Assembly: GCA_030620655.1 (NCBI GenBank)
Contig: JAUXEH010000225.1
Location: 1 to 5,448, forward strand
Direction of reading: 5' to 3'
Length of the DNA stretch: 5,448 nt
Origin: Candidatus Aminicenantota bacterium
GTDB taxonomy: Bacteria; Acidobacteriota; Aminicenantia; Aminicenantales; Aminicenantaceae
A program made the translations under genes and the position numbers. Under the pieces are notes generated by a model. That model saw nothing but the letters and a program-made list of their open reading frames with translations. It was not told the origin of the DNA and did no database searches. Position 1 is the first letter of the stretch, and every line of letters begins with the position of its first letter. Of this stretch, positions 5,210-5,448 are shown in pieces.

Positions 5210-5448
5210 ATGACTAATCACAATATGCTTCAGTCAGGAACAGTAAAAATATTCAGCCGCTTATTTCTTCTTCTTAGCTTTTTCTTCTTGATTTCATGCG
5301 CAAAACAAAATAACTCCTTTTCCTTTATAAACAAAATGAAAAAAGAGCACGTGATCCAATCCCCATTGATCAATCTCCTTGATAAATTCGAACAAAAAGA
5401 GCAGGTTCTCAAAAATGAGGATTTTTTTATTTTCCAGCCGGATGAGGA
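5210..5448 (+). CDS. Putative lipoprotein, 3' part missing
   Basis: An open frame from ATG at 5210 runs off the right edge, giving 79 residues. Basic residues K13 and R17 precede a hydrophobic core (L18-I28) and a lipobox L27-I28-S29-C30, so signal peptidase II should cleave before C30 and the Cys be lipidated. Ala at +2 would favour outer-membrane sorting if the host follows the E. coli rule. The mature part visible (31-79) is polar and Lys/Glu-rich with no recognised domain. Gene G+C is about 34%, rich in AAA, TTT and AAT codons, quite unlike the operon upstream. No strong Shine-Dalgarno is seen; an in-frame TTG at 5192 and an ATG at 5225 are other possible starts, and all keep the signal sequence. 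It is separated from the operon by 267 bases and probably has its own promoter. Function is unknown. Confidence 0.7.
   Translation, partial: MTNHNMLQSGTVKIFSRLFLLLSFFFLISCAKQNNSFSFINKMKKEHVIQSPLINLLDKFEQKEQVLKNEDFFIFQPDE

Noticed and set aside
5230..5412. Minus-strand open frame of 60 codons
   Set aside because: It is antisense to the lipoprotein signal and mature region; the Lys/Arg-rich run is the reverse of the Phe/Leu-rich signal sequence.
1..5448. tRNA, rRNA, CRISPR array or complete insertion sequence
   Set aside because: No cloverleaf, ribosomal RNA stretch, regular spaced repeats or transposase motifs were seen.

Overview
The window is bacterial DNA carrying part of a cell-surface glycan locus. 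No marker gene allows a taxonomic call. Counts on sampled lines give about 50-62% G+C for the central genes, while the last ~500 bases are only about 31-34%. A lipoprotein signal and NodB, GNAT and GT-C type proteins point to envelope or exopolysaccharide work.

Layout: (1) 1-474, minus strand: the N-terminal 158 residues of a multi-spanning GT-C (PMT/ArnT-like) glycosyltransferase, cut by the left edge. (2) 475-638: a divergent promoter region with two TTGACA boxes facing away from each other. (3) 639-4942, plus strand: five tightly packed genes that look like one operon: acyl carrier protein (ACP), short-chain dehydrogenase/reductase (SDR), ANL adenylate-forming ligase, NodB-type polysaccharide deacetylase, and a tandem-GNAT acyltransferase. 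Four-base or 11-base overlaps join the first four; a 9-base gap with its own ribosome site precedes the fifth. (4) 4943-5209: an AT-rich intergenic stretch with TGTCC/GGACA repeats and a promoter candidate. (5) 5210-5448: the start of an AT-rich lipoprotein gene, cut by the right edge.

Working model (inference): the ligase activates a carboxylic acid and loads it on the ACP, the SDR reduces a keto group on the carried chain or on a precursor, the deacetylase frees an amino group on an N-acetylated sugar, and the GNAT protein puts the new acyl group on that amine. The result would be an 'N-acyl exchange' module that replaces acetyl with a custom acyl group on a surface glycan. Each protein family is visible in the sequence. 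The substrate, the order of steps and the acyl group are not.
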